This document shows, piece after piece, positions 34,458 through 43,800 of a DNA stretch of 64,000 bases; the first letter of the stretch is position 1; every line of letters begins with the position of its first letter. The notes under the pieces were generated by a model. That model ran no database searches and was not told where the DNA came from. It saw only the letters and a list, made by a program, of their open reading frames with translations. This DNA comes from HK1 sp965215295 (GTDB taxonomy: Bacteria > Pseudomonadota > Gammaproteobacteria > HK1), in NCBI GenBank assembly GCA_965215295.1, contig OZ244045.1, positions 186,001 through 250,000 on the forward strand, in the 5' to 3' direction. Made by a program: the position numbers and the translations under genes.

Positions 34458-36783
34458 GTGTTGAACTCGTACGTCGACTCGCTCCTGCGCCGAACCGGGC
34501 CGCTGCAGGGCGTCCTGATCGCCGTTGCTTTCTGGACGTTGGCCGCCATGGCTCTCATCAACCTGAGGGAGCTGCATCTTTGGGGAATGCCGGGCGTGCA
34601 GTTCATGGGCGCCTGGACGACCATACTGTGCTGCCTGATCGTGGTGAGCCTGGTCGGAATTCGATACTCGGGCTCCCGGCGAGAACCCGTCTGGTCGGTT
34701 TCTCTGTGGCGACAATCGATCGGGACACCGGGCCTGCTCCTGTTCGCCGCGGTGGCGTCCTATCTGGCGATAGGCGCCACCGTGCTCGTCGTCGAAGGGA
34801 GCTGGCAGCCGGACACCGCCGGAGCTCTGAAGTATCGAGTCCTCCACTTCGGTGTGCTCGTGGCCGCGGCGCTGGGTGGCCGCGCGGTGCTGGAACGCAC
34901 CGGGGCCGATCGGCTGTTGCGGGGTGTGCTCGTCATCCTGATTGCGAGCTGCGCCGTCATCCTCGCTTCGCCGATCCTGCACGAGCTCGGCATCCTGCCG
35001 TTCTACCGGATACCTTTTCGCCTGACCGGCGCCTTCGCCAATCCGAACGACGCCGGCCTCGTCACCGGCATGACCGTGGCGCTTGCCCTGGCCTTCCTGA
35101 CCAATGGAGGGCCGCGCAAGCTCGGCTATCCGGGACTGGCGATGGGTACCGCGGCAACCTTGGCGACGGCTTCCAGAACGGGGTTCCTCGTGCTCGTCGC
35201 GATATTGGTCCTGTTCGTGTTGCTCAATCTGCGCGACAAGAGGAAGACCGTTTTTCTCCTGTCCTGGATCGGGGGACTGATCGGCTTGGCCATCGTTGCG
35301 ATCCAGGTCACCCCGTGGACATCGTTGCGTACTGCCGAGAACGGGGGCGGGGGCGCACTGTTCTGCGAGTCGCCATCGGACGGTGATCCAGGCGCGGACG
35401 CCGACTGCGCCGTCCTGCTGGCGGTGAAGGATGTCCTGGCCGGCGACATGGCCTTGAACTGGAGTCCCACCCTGCCCGTCCAGCGCTGGACGGGCGTGAG
35501 GATGGATGGCCCGGAGGGACGTGTCACCAGGCTGTATCTGGACGATCGGGGATTGAACGGGCGCATTCCGCCGGAGCTCGGGCGGCTGGACGGCCTGGTT
35601 TCGTTGCGCCTCAACCGCAATCGGCTCACCGGCCCCATTCCTCCCGAATTGGGAAATCTGACCAATCTGAAATACCTTGTCTTGAGCTTCAACCTCTTGA
35701 CCGGCGCCATTCCGCCGGAGCTGGCAGAGCTATCGGGCCTTGAGGAGCTGTGGCTGCAGGGCAACCGCCTGACCGGTCCCGTTCCGCCGCAACTGGGGAA
35801 GATCGACAGCCTCTCTCTCGTGCGCCTCGCCGGCAACGATCTGGCCCGCCCCATCCCGCCCGAACTGTACGAGCTGGATCTCGACGTCCTCCACGAGCTG
35901 TTCTGCCGGCGTTCGCCTCGAATGAATCCCGAGCTGCTCGGCGACTGCACCCTGCTGCTGGCGATCAGGGACGAACTCGCCGGCCGGGCGACGCTCAACT
36001 GGCGTGCGGGCATCCCCATCGGCCGGTGAAGGGGTCACCCTGGGCGGTCCGGAAGGCCGCGTGGGCGCGCTCGCTCTGTCGGGGCAAGGTCTGACGGGAC
36101 GCATTCCGCCGGAACTCGGGCGGTTGCGCGGCTTGGGTTTGTTGTACCTCGACCGCAATCGGCTCACCGGCCCCATTCCGCCCGAGCTCGGCAACCTGTT
36201 GAACCTCCGGGAACTGTGGTTGGACGACAACCGCCTCAGCGGTCGCATCCCGCCCGAGTTGGGCGCGGTCGATATCCGTTCGCTGCGCGTTGCCGGCAAC
36301 GATATTGTCGGCGCCGGCACATCCGAAATGGACGGTCCGGACGGCGGGACCTTTCTTGAAAACCTTGGCGCCGCATTGGAGAACCAGAGGTTGTTGCTCT
36401 GGAGACTGGGCTTCGAGAAGGCGATGGAAGCGCCGCTGTTCGGTCACGGTCTGGGGGCATTGACCATATTGGACACCGCCCCCATCGGGCACAAGGGCAC
36501 GCCGGTGGGCGTTAACAATCTGTACCTGATTTTTCTGGGAGAAGCCGGTATCGTCCCCGCATTGCTGTTCATTCTTTCCATCATGCTGTTGTTGCGTTCG
36601 CAATGGACCGCGCCGAAATCGCTCGCCCGGGATACGGCCGCCGGTTGGGTCATTGCCATCGCCCTGCACGGTATGACCTCCCCGCATGTACTCCTCGTCG
36701 CCGCGGCCATGTTCCTGGCCGGTTTGAGTGTCGCAATGTCCGCGGCGCGGGACGAAGGCGGTCTTTGTCCCGCAAAGTCGTGA
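34458..36783 (+). pseudogene. LRR-containing O-antigen polymerase/ligase-like protein, copy 1, frameshifted
   Basis: This is the short member of a three-copy family. Residues 1-295 form about nine membrane helices with FRLTGAFANPND and SRTGFLVL, typical of Wzy/WaaL proteins. Two LRR modules follow, each opened by a cap (Cys317 and Cys497). A C-terminal membrane segment has PLFGHGLGA and GVNNLYLIFLGEAG. The frame stops at TGA 36027-36029. Against copies 2 and 3, two bases are missing at 36021-36030, just where the Trp-Gln of the cap should be, and the product continues in the next frame from about 36004 to 36783. The start GTG is four bases after mrcB and is where similarity to the other copies begins. 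Either a pseudogene or a sequencing error. Confidence 0.8.
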
Positions 36784-36785
36784 CC

Positions 36786-37028
36786 GTGGGCAAACTCCAT
36801 ATCGCCTTCATGCTCACCAGCCTGAATGGAGGCGGGGCGGAGCGCGTTATGCTCGACATCGAGGTGAACGCCATGTACCAATCGCTCGTGACGGGCGGCC
36901 TGCGGCAGCCGCTGCGGGCGATCCGCGGCGTCACCGATCGGCACGGCCGGCCGCTCGGCCGTTATCCGGAGCGTTCCACGCGGGTCGCGGACACCAGTCC
37001 GCGGACAGGGGCCCGGGCCCGAGGGTGA
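36786..37028 (+). pseudogene. Chimeric scar: GT4 glycosyltransferase start fused to an mrcB fragment
   Basis: From GTG 36786 an 80-codon frame begins like the GT4 enzymes further right (KLHIAFMLTSLNGGGAERVML). After about 24 codons it switches to a stretch of PBP1b (IEVNAMYQSLVTGGLRQPL). The second part, 36857-36992, matches 33865-34000 in mrcB at 132 of 136 positions by eye and in the same reading frame. The frame closes at 37028, two bases before amrS. It is a rearrangement scar, not a functional gene. Confidence 0.85.
36857..36992 (+). repeat. Duplicated 136-bp fragment of mrcB transpeptidase domain
   Basis: Direct repeat of 33865-34000, offset 2992 bp, with four mismatches seen. The two copies bracket copy 1 of the LRR polymerase gene, which suggests that the gene entered or was duplicated by recombination in mrcB. 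Confidence 0.9.
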
Positions 37029-37030
37029 CC

Positions 37031-38143
37031 ATGGCCGATCAGGTGCAGTCCGTCGCGGGGATGCCGACGAAGTATTGGCACGCCCTCGATGACGGACGGG
37101 TGCAGTGCGACGTCTGCCCCCGGGCGTGCAGGCTCCGGGAGGGCCAGCGGGGCCTGTGCTTCGTACGCGCCCGGGAAGGCGGCGAAGTCGTGTCGACCAC
37201 CTACGGCCGGTCGAGCGGGTACTGCGTCGATCCGATCGAGAAGAAGCCGCTGAACCACTTTCTTCCGGGGACGCCGGTCTTCTCGTTCGGCACCGCGGGG
37301 TGCAACCTCGCGTGCAAGTTCTGCCAGAACTGGGACATGAGCAAGTCCCGGCAGATGGATACGCTTGCCGACGCCGCCAGTCCCGAGGACCTCGCCATTG
37401 CGTCGATGCGCCTCGGATGCCGTAGCGTCGCGTTCACGTACAACGACCCTGTCATCTTCCTCGAATATGCCGTCGATGTCGCCCGGGCGTGCCGGGAGCG
37501 GGGCGTATGCCCGGTCGCGGTGACCGCGGGATACGTCTGCGACGAACCGCGCCGGGAGTTCTTCTCGCACATGGACGCGGCGAACGTCGACCTGAAGGCG
37601 TTCACCGAGCGTTTCTACCGGAAGGTGACGGGCGGGCGCCTCGGCGTGGTGCTGGAGACGCTCGAATACATTCGCCACGAGACCGATGTGTGGCTCGAGA
37701 TCACCACGCTCCTGATCCCGGGAGAGAATGACGGTGATGCCGAAATCGACGCGATGACCGCCTGGATCGCCGATCGTCTCGGGCCGGCGGTGCCGTTGCA
37801 CTTCACCGCGTTCCACCCGGACTGGAAGATGCTCGATCGTCCCCGTACTCCGGCCGCGACCCTGACTCGGGCCCGCGCCCGCGCGCTGGACAACGGTTTG
37901 CGCTATGTGTACACGGGCAACGTGCACGACGCGCGCGGCGGCACCACGGCCTGTCATGGCTGCGGCCGGGCGTTGATTGTGCGGGACTGGTACGTTCTCG
38001 AGGACTACGCGCTCGGCGCCGACGGACGTTGTCCGGATTGCGGGACCGCGTGCGCGGGGGTCTTCGATGGCCCGCCCGGCGGATGGGGCGCGCAGCGGCG
38101 CCCGGTGCGGATGTCCCGCAGGTCGCCTGTCCCTCGCGCATGA
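37031..38143 (+). CDS. amrS: AmmeMemoRadiSam system radical SAM enzyme
   Basis: The 370-residue protein has the radical SAM motif CNLACKFC (Cys91, Cys95, Cys98), preceded by a Cys-rich N-terminus CDVCPRACRLREGQRG. NHFLPGTPVFSFGTAGC and SVAFTYNDPVIFLEY are typical of AmrS. A C-terminal zinc-ribbon-like part (CHGCGRAL then CPDCGTAC) closes it. The start ATG 37031 lies two bases after the scar, with GAGGGTGA upstream. The partner genes amrA and amrB, which define the AmmeMemoRadiSam trio, are not in this window. The biochemical role of the family is not established. Confidence 0.9.
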   Translation: MADQVQSVAGMPTKYWHALDDGRVQCDVCPRACRLREGQRGLCFVRAREGGEVVSTTYGRSSGYCVDPIEKKPLNHFLPGTPVFSFGTAGCNLACKFCQNWDMSKSRQMDTLADAASPEDLAIASMRLGCRSVAFTYNDPVIFLEYAVDVARACRERGVCPVAVTAGYVCDEPRREFFSHMDAANVDLKAFTERFYRKVTGGRLGVVLETLEYIRHETDVWLEITTLLIPGENDGDAEIDAMTAWIADRLGPAVPLHFTAFHPDWKMLDRPRTPAATLTRARARALDNGLRYVYTGNVHDARGGTTACHGCGRALIVRDWYVLEDYALGADGRCPDCGTACAGVFDGPPGGWGAQRRPVRMSRRSPVPRA

Positions 38144-38427
38144 AGCCCACCGTGGCCGAAGGATTCCGCACCAGCGGCGTCGCCCCCGGGCACGGCGGCG
38201 ATGTCCGGGCCGGGAGCCTGCGCCGCAGGACATGCCGCGGGACATTCCGAGGCGGGTTCCGTGGTACCTTTCCCGGAGGAAGGACGGTCAGGTTTCCGAC
38301 GGCCGGATCCGGAGAGTTCCAGTCTGGATGAACGTCCGACGGGCCACTGGAGGCCCGTCTGCGGTGTTGTCGTACTGTCCGGAGCCGCCGCGACGGCCTG
38401 GTTGCCTGTTTTCACTGGAACCGCAAC

Positions 38428-39537
38428 ATGAAGGAACGTACGGGCGGCCGCGCCGCCGCGGCCGGTTTTCCCCGGGTGTCGGTGCTCATTCCGGCTCGCG
38501 ACGCCGCAGCGACCATCGCGATGGCTCTCGACTCGGTGCTGTCTCAAGAGTACGCGGGTCCGGTGGAGGTGATCGTCGCCGATGGATCCGGATCCCCGGC
38601 CATGTCCGAGCTGATTCGCCGACGGTACCCGACGGTGAAGCTGGTCCCCAACCCCGACCGGGAACTTCTTCCCGGCATCGCCAGGTGTCTTCGGGCGGCG
38701 ACGGGGGGGGTGATCGCGCGGTGCGACGCCCATACGTTCTTCGCCCCCGGATATCTGCGCCGCGCGGTCGAATCGCTTCGGAGAACGGGGGCTGCGAACG
38801 TGGGGGGCCGGCAGCGGCCGGTCGGGACCACCTTCTTCGAGCGGGTCGTGGCGATGGCGATGACCACGCCACTCGGGGCAGGCGACGCCCGTTACCGGAT
38901 TGGCGGCCCTGCGGGGCCGGCCGACACCGTCTATCTGGGTGTGTTCCGGCGCGAAGCGCTCGATGCGGTGGGCGGGTACAACGTTTCCCTGGTAGGCAAC
39001 GAGGACTACGAGATCAACTACCGGCTGCGGAAACGCGGGGAAGCGGTGTGGTTCGATCCCGAACTCGTGGTCGACTACCGGCCCCGGGGCACGCTGCGCG
39101 CCTTGGCCAGGCAATACTTTCGCTATGGCCGGATGAAGGGAGCGATGCTCCGACAGCACCCGGCCTCGCTGCGGGCCCGGCACCTCGCCGCCCCGCTGCT
39201 GGTGCTGGGTCTGGCCGCCTCGGGGTTCCTGGCCCTGGCGGGCGCCCCCTGGGTGGCGGCATCGGCATTGCCGCTCGTCTACGTTCTCGTCCTGGCGATC
39301 GGGTCTCTGGCGGTCGGACTCCGCCGCCGTTCGCATGCCGCGCCCCTTCTTCCGGTGGTCCTCGCGACCATGCACCTTGCCTGGGGACTCGGCTTCTTCC
39401 TTCCGTTCCGGAGGCAGAGATGGGGCAATCGAGTGTATCGGGAATCTCGACCTCGGCAGGAGCGCGGGGAGAATGGGGTTGCCGGTCCGCGCAACGCCCT
39501 TCGCCGGACGCCGGACGGTGCCGAAGCGCTCGAATAG
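38428..39537 (+). CDS. Family 2 glycosyltransferase, ExoA-like, with membrane C-terminus
   Basis: The 369-residue protein begins a GT2 fold with VSVLIPARDAAATI and VIVADGSGSP, and has ARCDAHTFF (Asp100-Ala-His102) in the place of DxD, as in succinoglycan ExoA-like enzymes. VGNEDYEINYRLRKRG is the catalytic-base segment, and QYFRYGRMKGAML the acceptor helix. Two or three membrane helices at about residues 255-325 anchor the C-terminus. It opens the surface-polysaccharide locus, 284 bp after amrS. The sugar cannot be predicted. Confidence 0.85.
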   Translation: MKERTGGRAAAAGFPRVSVLIPARDAAATIAMALDSVLSQEYAGPVEVIVADGSGSPAMSELIRRRYPTVKLVPNPDRELLPGIARCLRAATGGVIARCDAHTFFAPGYLRRAVESLRRTGAANVGGRQRPVGTTFFERVVAMAMTTPLGAGDARYRIGGPAGPADTVYLGVFRREALDAVGGYNVSLVGNEDYEINYRLRKRGEAVWFDPELVVDYRPRGTLRALARQYFRYGRMKGAMLRQHPASLRARHLAAPLLVLGLAASGFLALAGAPWVAASALPLVYVLVLAIGSLAVGLRRRSHAAPLLPVVLATMHLAWGLGFFLPFRRQRWGNRVYRESRPRQERGENGVAGPRNALRRTPDGAEALE

Positions 39538-39547
39538 CGGGAACCGG

Positions 39548-40615
39548 ATGTCGAAGATCCTCCTCATCGCCCCGCTGCCGGGCACGGAGTCCGCCACCAG
39601 CGTGATCGGGGGGACCAAGGTCATGGCCGCGGAACAGGTCCGTCAACTGCGGATGCGGGGTCTGGAGCTGGATGTCCTCGATTCGCTGGCGAGCGTGACC
39701 AACCTGCCCCCCTGGAGAATCCAGGTCGTTCGGCTCGGGAGGTTCCTGCGGGTGGTCTGGAAGGCCGTGGCGAGAGTCCGACGCTCCCGGATCGTCTTCC
39801 TCATCATCGCGCCCTACTCGGCGGCCATCCTGGCCTCGTCCGTCTGGGTCATCTGCAAGCTCGCGCACAGGCCCATGGTGTTGCGGTTTTCCGGAGGCGA
39901 CGCCGGCTCGGTCTATCGAAACCACGGCGCCCTGGCCCGGTGGATCGCCGACCGGACCTGGATGCGTTGCGCGTTGGTATATGTCCAGTCGCAGCAGTTG
40001 CGCAGAGAGTTCGGACACTTGGCCAATGTCCGCTGGCACCCCACCACGCGGGACCTCGAAGCCCCGGCCGCGGCCGGGCGCGGAACGCTCCGCAAGCTGA
40101 TCTTCGTCGCTCGCCTGGAGATGGACAAGGGACTGGCGGAGGCTCTCGACGCCTGCCGCCACCTCCCCGAAAACTGTCGTCTCCGGGTCTTCGGGCCCCG
40201 TATGCCCGACACGGATTTTTCCCTGTTCGAGGGCCATCCCAGGGCGGACTACGGCGGCGTTCTCGAGCCGGGAGAAGTGCCCCGGGCCCTGAGCGAACAC
40301 GACCTGCTGCTGTACCCCAGCTATTTCAGGGGCGAGGGCTATCCCAACGCGATCCTCGAAGCCTTCCAGTGCGGCGTGCCCGTCGTGGCCGCCCGGTGGG
40401 GCGGCGTTCCCGAGCTCGTCGAGCACGAAGAGAGCGGGCTGCTGGTGGAGCCCCGCTCCGCCGCAGCGGTGAGGTCCGCGATCGAGCGGTTGCTCGGGGA
40501 CCCCGGCCTGTACCGGCGGCTGTGCGAGGGCGCCAGACGCCGGGGGGAATACTTCCGCAGCGGGGCCTGGTACGACCGCATGGCTTCGGACCTGTGCAGC
40601 TTGTGCGGACCGTAA
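39548..40615 (+). CDS. Family 4 glycosyltransferase (GT-B), singleton
   Basis: The 355-residue protein has a Rossmann start KILLIAPLPGTESATSVIGGTK and the retaining GT4 signature EGYPNAILEAFQCG (E-x7-E). LIFVARLEMDKGL is the donor-site loop. It starts ten bases after the ExoA-like gene and is probably co-transcribed. Its sequence differs clearly from the four related GT4 genes at 52949-59376, so it likely makes a different linkage. ATG 39548 is chosen because the Rossmann strand begins there. Confidence 0.85.
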   Translation: MSKILLIAPLPGTESATSVIGGTKVMAAEQVRQLRMRGLELDVLDSLASVTNLPPWRIQVVRLGRFLRVVWKAVARVRRSRIVFLIIAPYSAAILASSVWVICKLAHRPMVLRFSGGDAGSVYRNHGALARWIADRTWMRCALVYVQSQQLRREFGHLANVRWHPTTRDLEAPAAAGRGTLRKLIFVARLEMDKGLAEALDACRHLPENCRLRVFGPRMPDTDFSLFEGHPRADYGGVLEPGEVPRALSEHDLLLYPSYFRGEGYPNAILEAFQCGVPVVAARWGGVPELVEHEESGLLVEPRSAAAVRSAIERLLGDPGLYRRLCEGARRRGEYFRSGAWYDRMASDLCSLCGP

Positions 40616-40832
40616 GCCCATCAGCGTGGCGAGGCCGCCGGCCGCCCCCTCCGCCGACATCGCCGGGACACCGGCTCCCCATGGCATTGGCGGAGGGTGA
40701 TGACGGAGCCCCGAAGCCCCGGTCTCTGCCCAAAGAGGTCCGGGGCAATCCACCGGCTGCGGCGACGCCGCCGCACCTTGCCCGGCAAATCCCGACCCCC
40801 GGTGTCCCGATGTCGTTGACAGGCTTCGATTC

Positions 40833-43800
40833 GTGTTGAGCTCGTACGTCGACCCGCTCCTGCGCCGAACCGGGCCGCTGCAGGGCGTCCTGATCGCCGT
40901 TGCCTTCTGGGCGTTGGCCGCCCTGGCTCTCCTCAACCTGAGGGAGTTGCACCTCCGGGGAATGCCGGGCGTGCAGTTCATGGGCGCCTGGGCGACCATG
41001 CTGGGCTGCCTGATCGTGGTGAGCCTGGTCGGACTTCGATACGCGGGCTCCCGGCGAGAGCCCGTCTGGTCGGTGTCTCTCTGGCGACAACTGATCGGAA
41101 CGCCGGGCCTGCTCCTGTTCGCCGCGGTGGCGTCCTATCTGGCGATAGGCGTCACCGTGCTCCTCATCGAAGGGAGCTGGCAGCCGGACACCGCCGAAGG
41201 CCTGAAGTATCGAGTCCTCCACTTCGGCGTGCTCGTGGCCGCGGCGCTGGGTGGCCGCGCGGTGCTGGAACGCACCGGGGCCGACCGGCTGTTGGGGGGT
41301 GTGCTCGTCATCCTGATTGCGAGCTGCGCCGTCATCCTCGCTTCGCCGATCCTGCGCGAGCTCGGCATCCTGCTGCCTTACCGGATTCCTTTTCGCCTGA
41401 CCGGCGCCTTCGCCAACCCGAACGACGCCGGCCTCGTCACCTGCATGACCGTGGCGCTTGCCCTGGCCTTCCTGACCAATGGAGGGTCGCGCAGGCTCGG
41501 CTATGCGGGACTGGCGATCGGCACCGCGGCAACCTTGGCGACGGCTGCCAGAACGGGGTTCCTCGTGCTCGTCGCGATATTGGCTCTGTTCGCGCTACTC
41601 AATCTGCGCGACAAGAGGAAGGCCGTTCTTCTCTTGTCCCTGGCCGGGGGACTGATCGGCCTGGCCGTCGTTGCGGCTCAGTTCACCCCGTGGGCATCGT
41701 TGCGTGTTATCGAGGACAAGCACCGTGCGGACGTACTGTTCTGCGAGCCGCCATCGGACGGTCATTCAAGCGAGGCCGCCGACTGCGCCGTCCTGCTGGC
41801 GGTGAAGGACATCCTGGCCGGCGACGTGGCCTTGAACTGGAGTCCCCTCCGGCCCGTCCAGCACTGGGAGGGCGTGACGGTGGATGGCCCGGAAGGACGC
41901 GTAACCCGGCTGTCCCTGGATCGGGGATTGAACGGGCGCATTCCGCCGGAGCTCGGGCGACTGGACGGCCTGGTTTCGTTGCGCCTCGGCCGCAATCGGC
42001 TCACCGGCCCCATTCCTCCCGAATTGGGAAACCTGACCCGTCTGAAACGCCTGGGATTGAGCTTCAACCACTTGACCGGGGCCATTCCTCCGGAGCTGGC
42101 AAAGCTCTCGAACCTCGAGACGCTGTGGCTGCGGGGCAACCGCCTGACCGGCCCCGTTCCGCCGCAACTGCGGGAGATCGACAGTCTCTCCCGCGTGCGC
42201 CTCGCCGGCAACGATCTGGCCCACCCCATCCCGCCCGAGCTGTACGAGCTGGATCTCGACATCCTCGACGAGCTGTTCTGCCGGCGGTCGCCTCGGATGC
42301 ATCCCGAACTGCTCGACGACTGCACCCTGCTGCTGGCGACGAGGGACGAGCTCGCCGGCCAGGCGACGCTCGACTGGCGTGCGGACACCTCCATCGGCCA
42401 GTGGCAAGGCGTCACCCTGGGCGGTCCGGAAGGCCGCGTGAAGGCGCTCTCCCTGTCGGGGCAAGGATTGACGGGGCGCATTCCGCCGGAGTTCGGGCGG
42501 CTGCACGGCCTGGAGTCACTGCGCCTTGCCCGCAATCGGCTCACCGGTCCCGTTCCGCCCGAGCTGGGGCGGCTCGCGAATCTGCGCACGCTGAGACTGG
42601 ATGGGAACGCGCTCACCGGCCCTATCCCGCCCGGACTGTACGATCTGCCCGATCAGGACCTCCTCGACGAGCTGTTCTGCCGGCGGTCGCCTCGGATGAG
42701 TCCCGAGCTACTCGGCGACTGCACCCTGCTGCTGGCGACGAGGGACGAGCTCGCCGGCCAGGCGGCGCTCAACTGGCGTGCGGACATCCCCATCGGCTGG
42801 TGGCAAGGCGTCACCCTGGGCGGCCCGGGAGGCCGCGTGAAGGCGCTCTTCCTGTCGGAGCGAGGACTGACGGGACGCGTTCCACCGGAGTTCGGGCGGC
42901 TGCGCGGCCTGGAGTCATTGCACCTTGACCGCAACCGGCTCACCGGTCCCGTTCCGCCCGAGCTGGGGCAGCTCGCAAGCCTGCGCAGCTTGGTATTGGA
43001 CCTCAACGCCCTGACCGGCGGCATCCCGCCCGAATTGGGACGGCTCGCCAGACTCGAGAGCCTGTGGCTGGGCAGCAACCGCCTGACCGGCCCGGTTCCG
43101 CCGGAGCTGTTCGACGTGGCCGAATCCGATCTTGCCCATAGAGCGCTCTGCCTGCCGCCGCCCCGAACGAGTCCCGGACTGTTCGGGGACTGCACGACGC
43201 TGCTGGCGGCGCAGGAAACGCTGGAAGGCGGCGCCCGGCTGAACTGGCGCGAGGCGATGCCGATGGGCAGGTGGCAAGGCGTCACCCTGGGCGGCCCGGA
43301 AGGCCGCGTCATCGCGCTGGAACTGCCTCGAACGGGGCTGGACGGACGCATTCCCGCCGTGCTGGGGAGCCTTGCCCGCCTGCGGACCCTGGTGCTGGAC
43401 GGCAACCGGTTGACCGGCCCCATCCCCCCCGAGCTCGGGAACCTCGCCGATCTGCAAGTGCTGGCGCTCGGCGCCAACCACCTGACCGGTTCCGTCCCGC
43501 CCGAGCTGGCGAGGCTGTCGAACCTCCGGGAGGTGTGGCTGAACGACAACCGCCTGACGGGCCCTGTGCCTCCCGGACTGGGGAGGCCGCTCGGCGGCCC
43601 CGCGTCGTCGTGCCCCGCCGCACCCCCGGGCAATCCCGGCCTGCGCGCCGACTGCGCGCTCTTGCTGGAGGCCAGGGACACCCTGGCCGGCGACGCGAGG
43701 CTCAACTGGAGCGCCCATCTCCCCTTGGCCGAGTGGCACGGGGTGACGGTGGGCGGTCCGCTGGAGCGGGTGACGAAGCTGGAGCTGCCGGGGTGGAACC

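Noticed and set aside
36012..36036. Programmed ribosomal frameshift in copy 1
   Set aside because: No slippery heptamer is seen and the other copies read straight through this place, so a deletion is the simpler reading.
40616..40832. Gene in the gap before polymerase copy 2
   Set aside because: Only the leader shared with copy 3 (TGTCGTTGACAGGCTTCGAT) is recognisable; the rest has no coding features.
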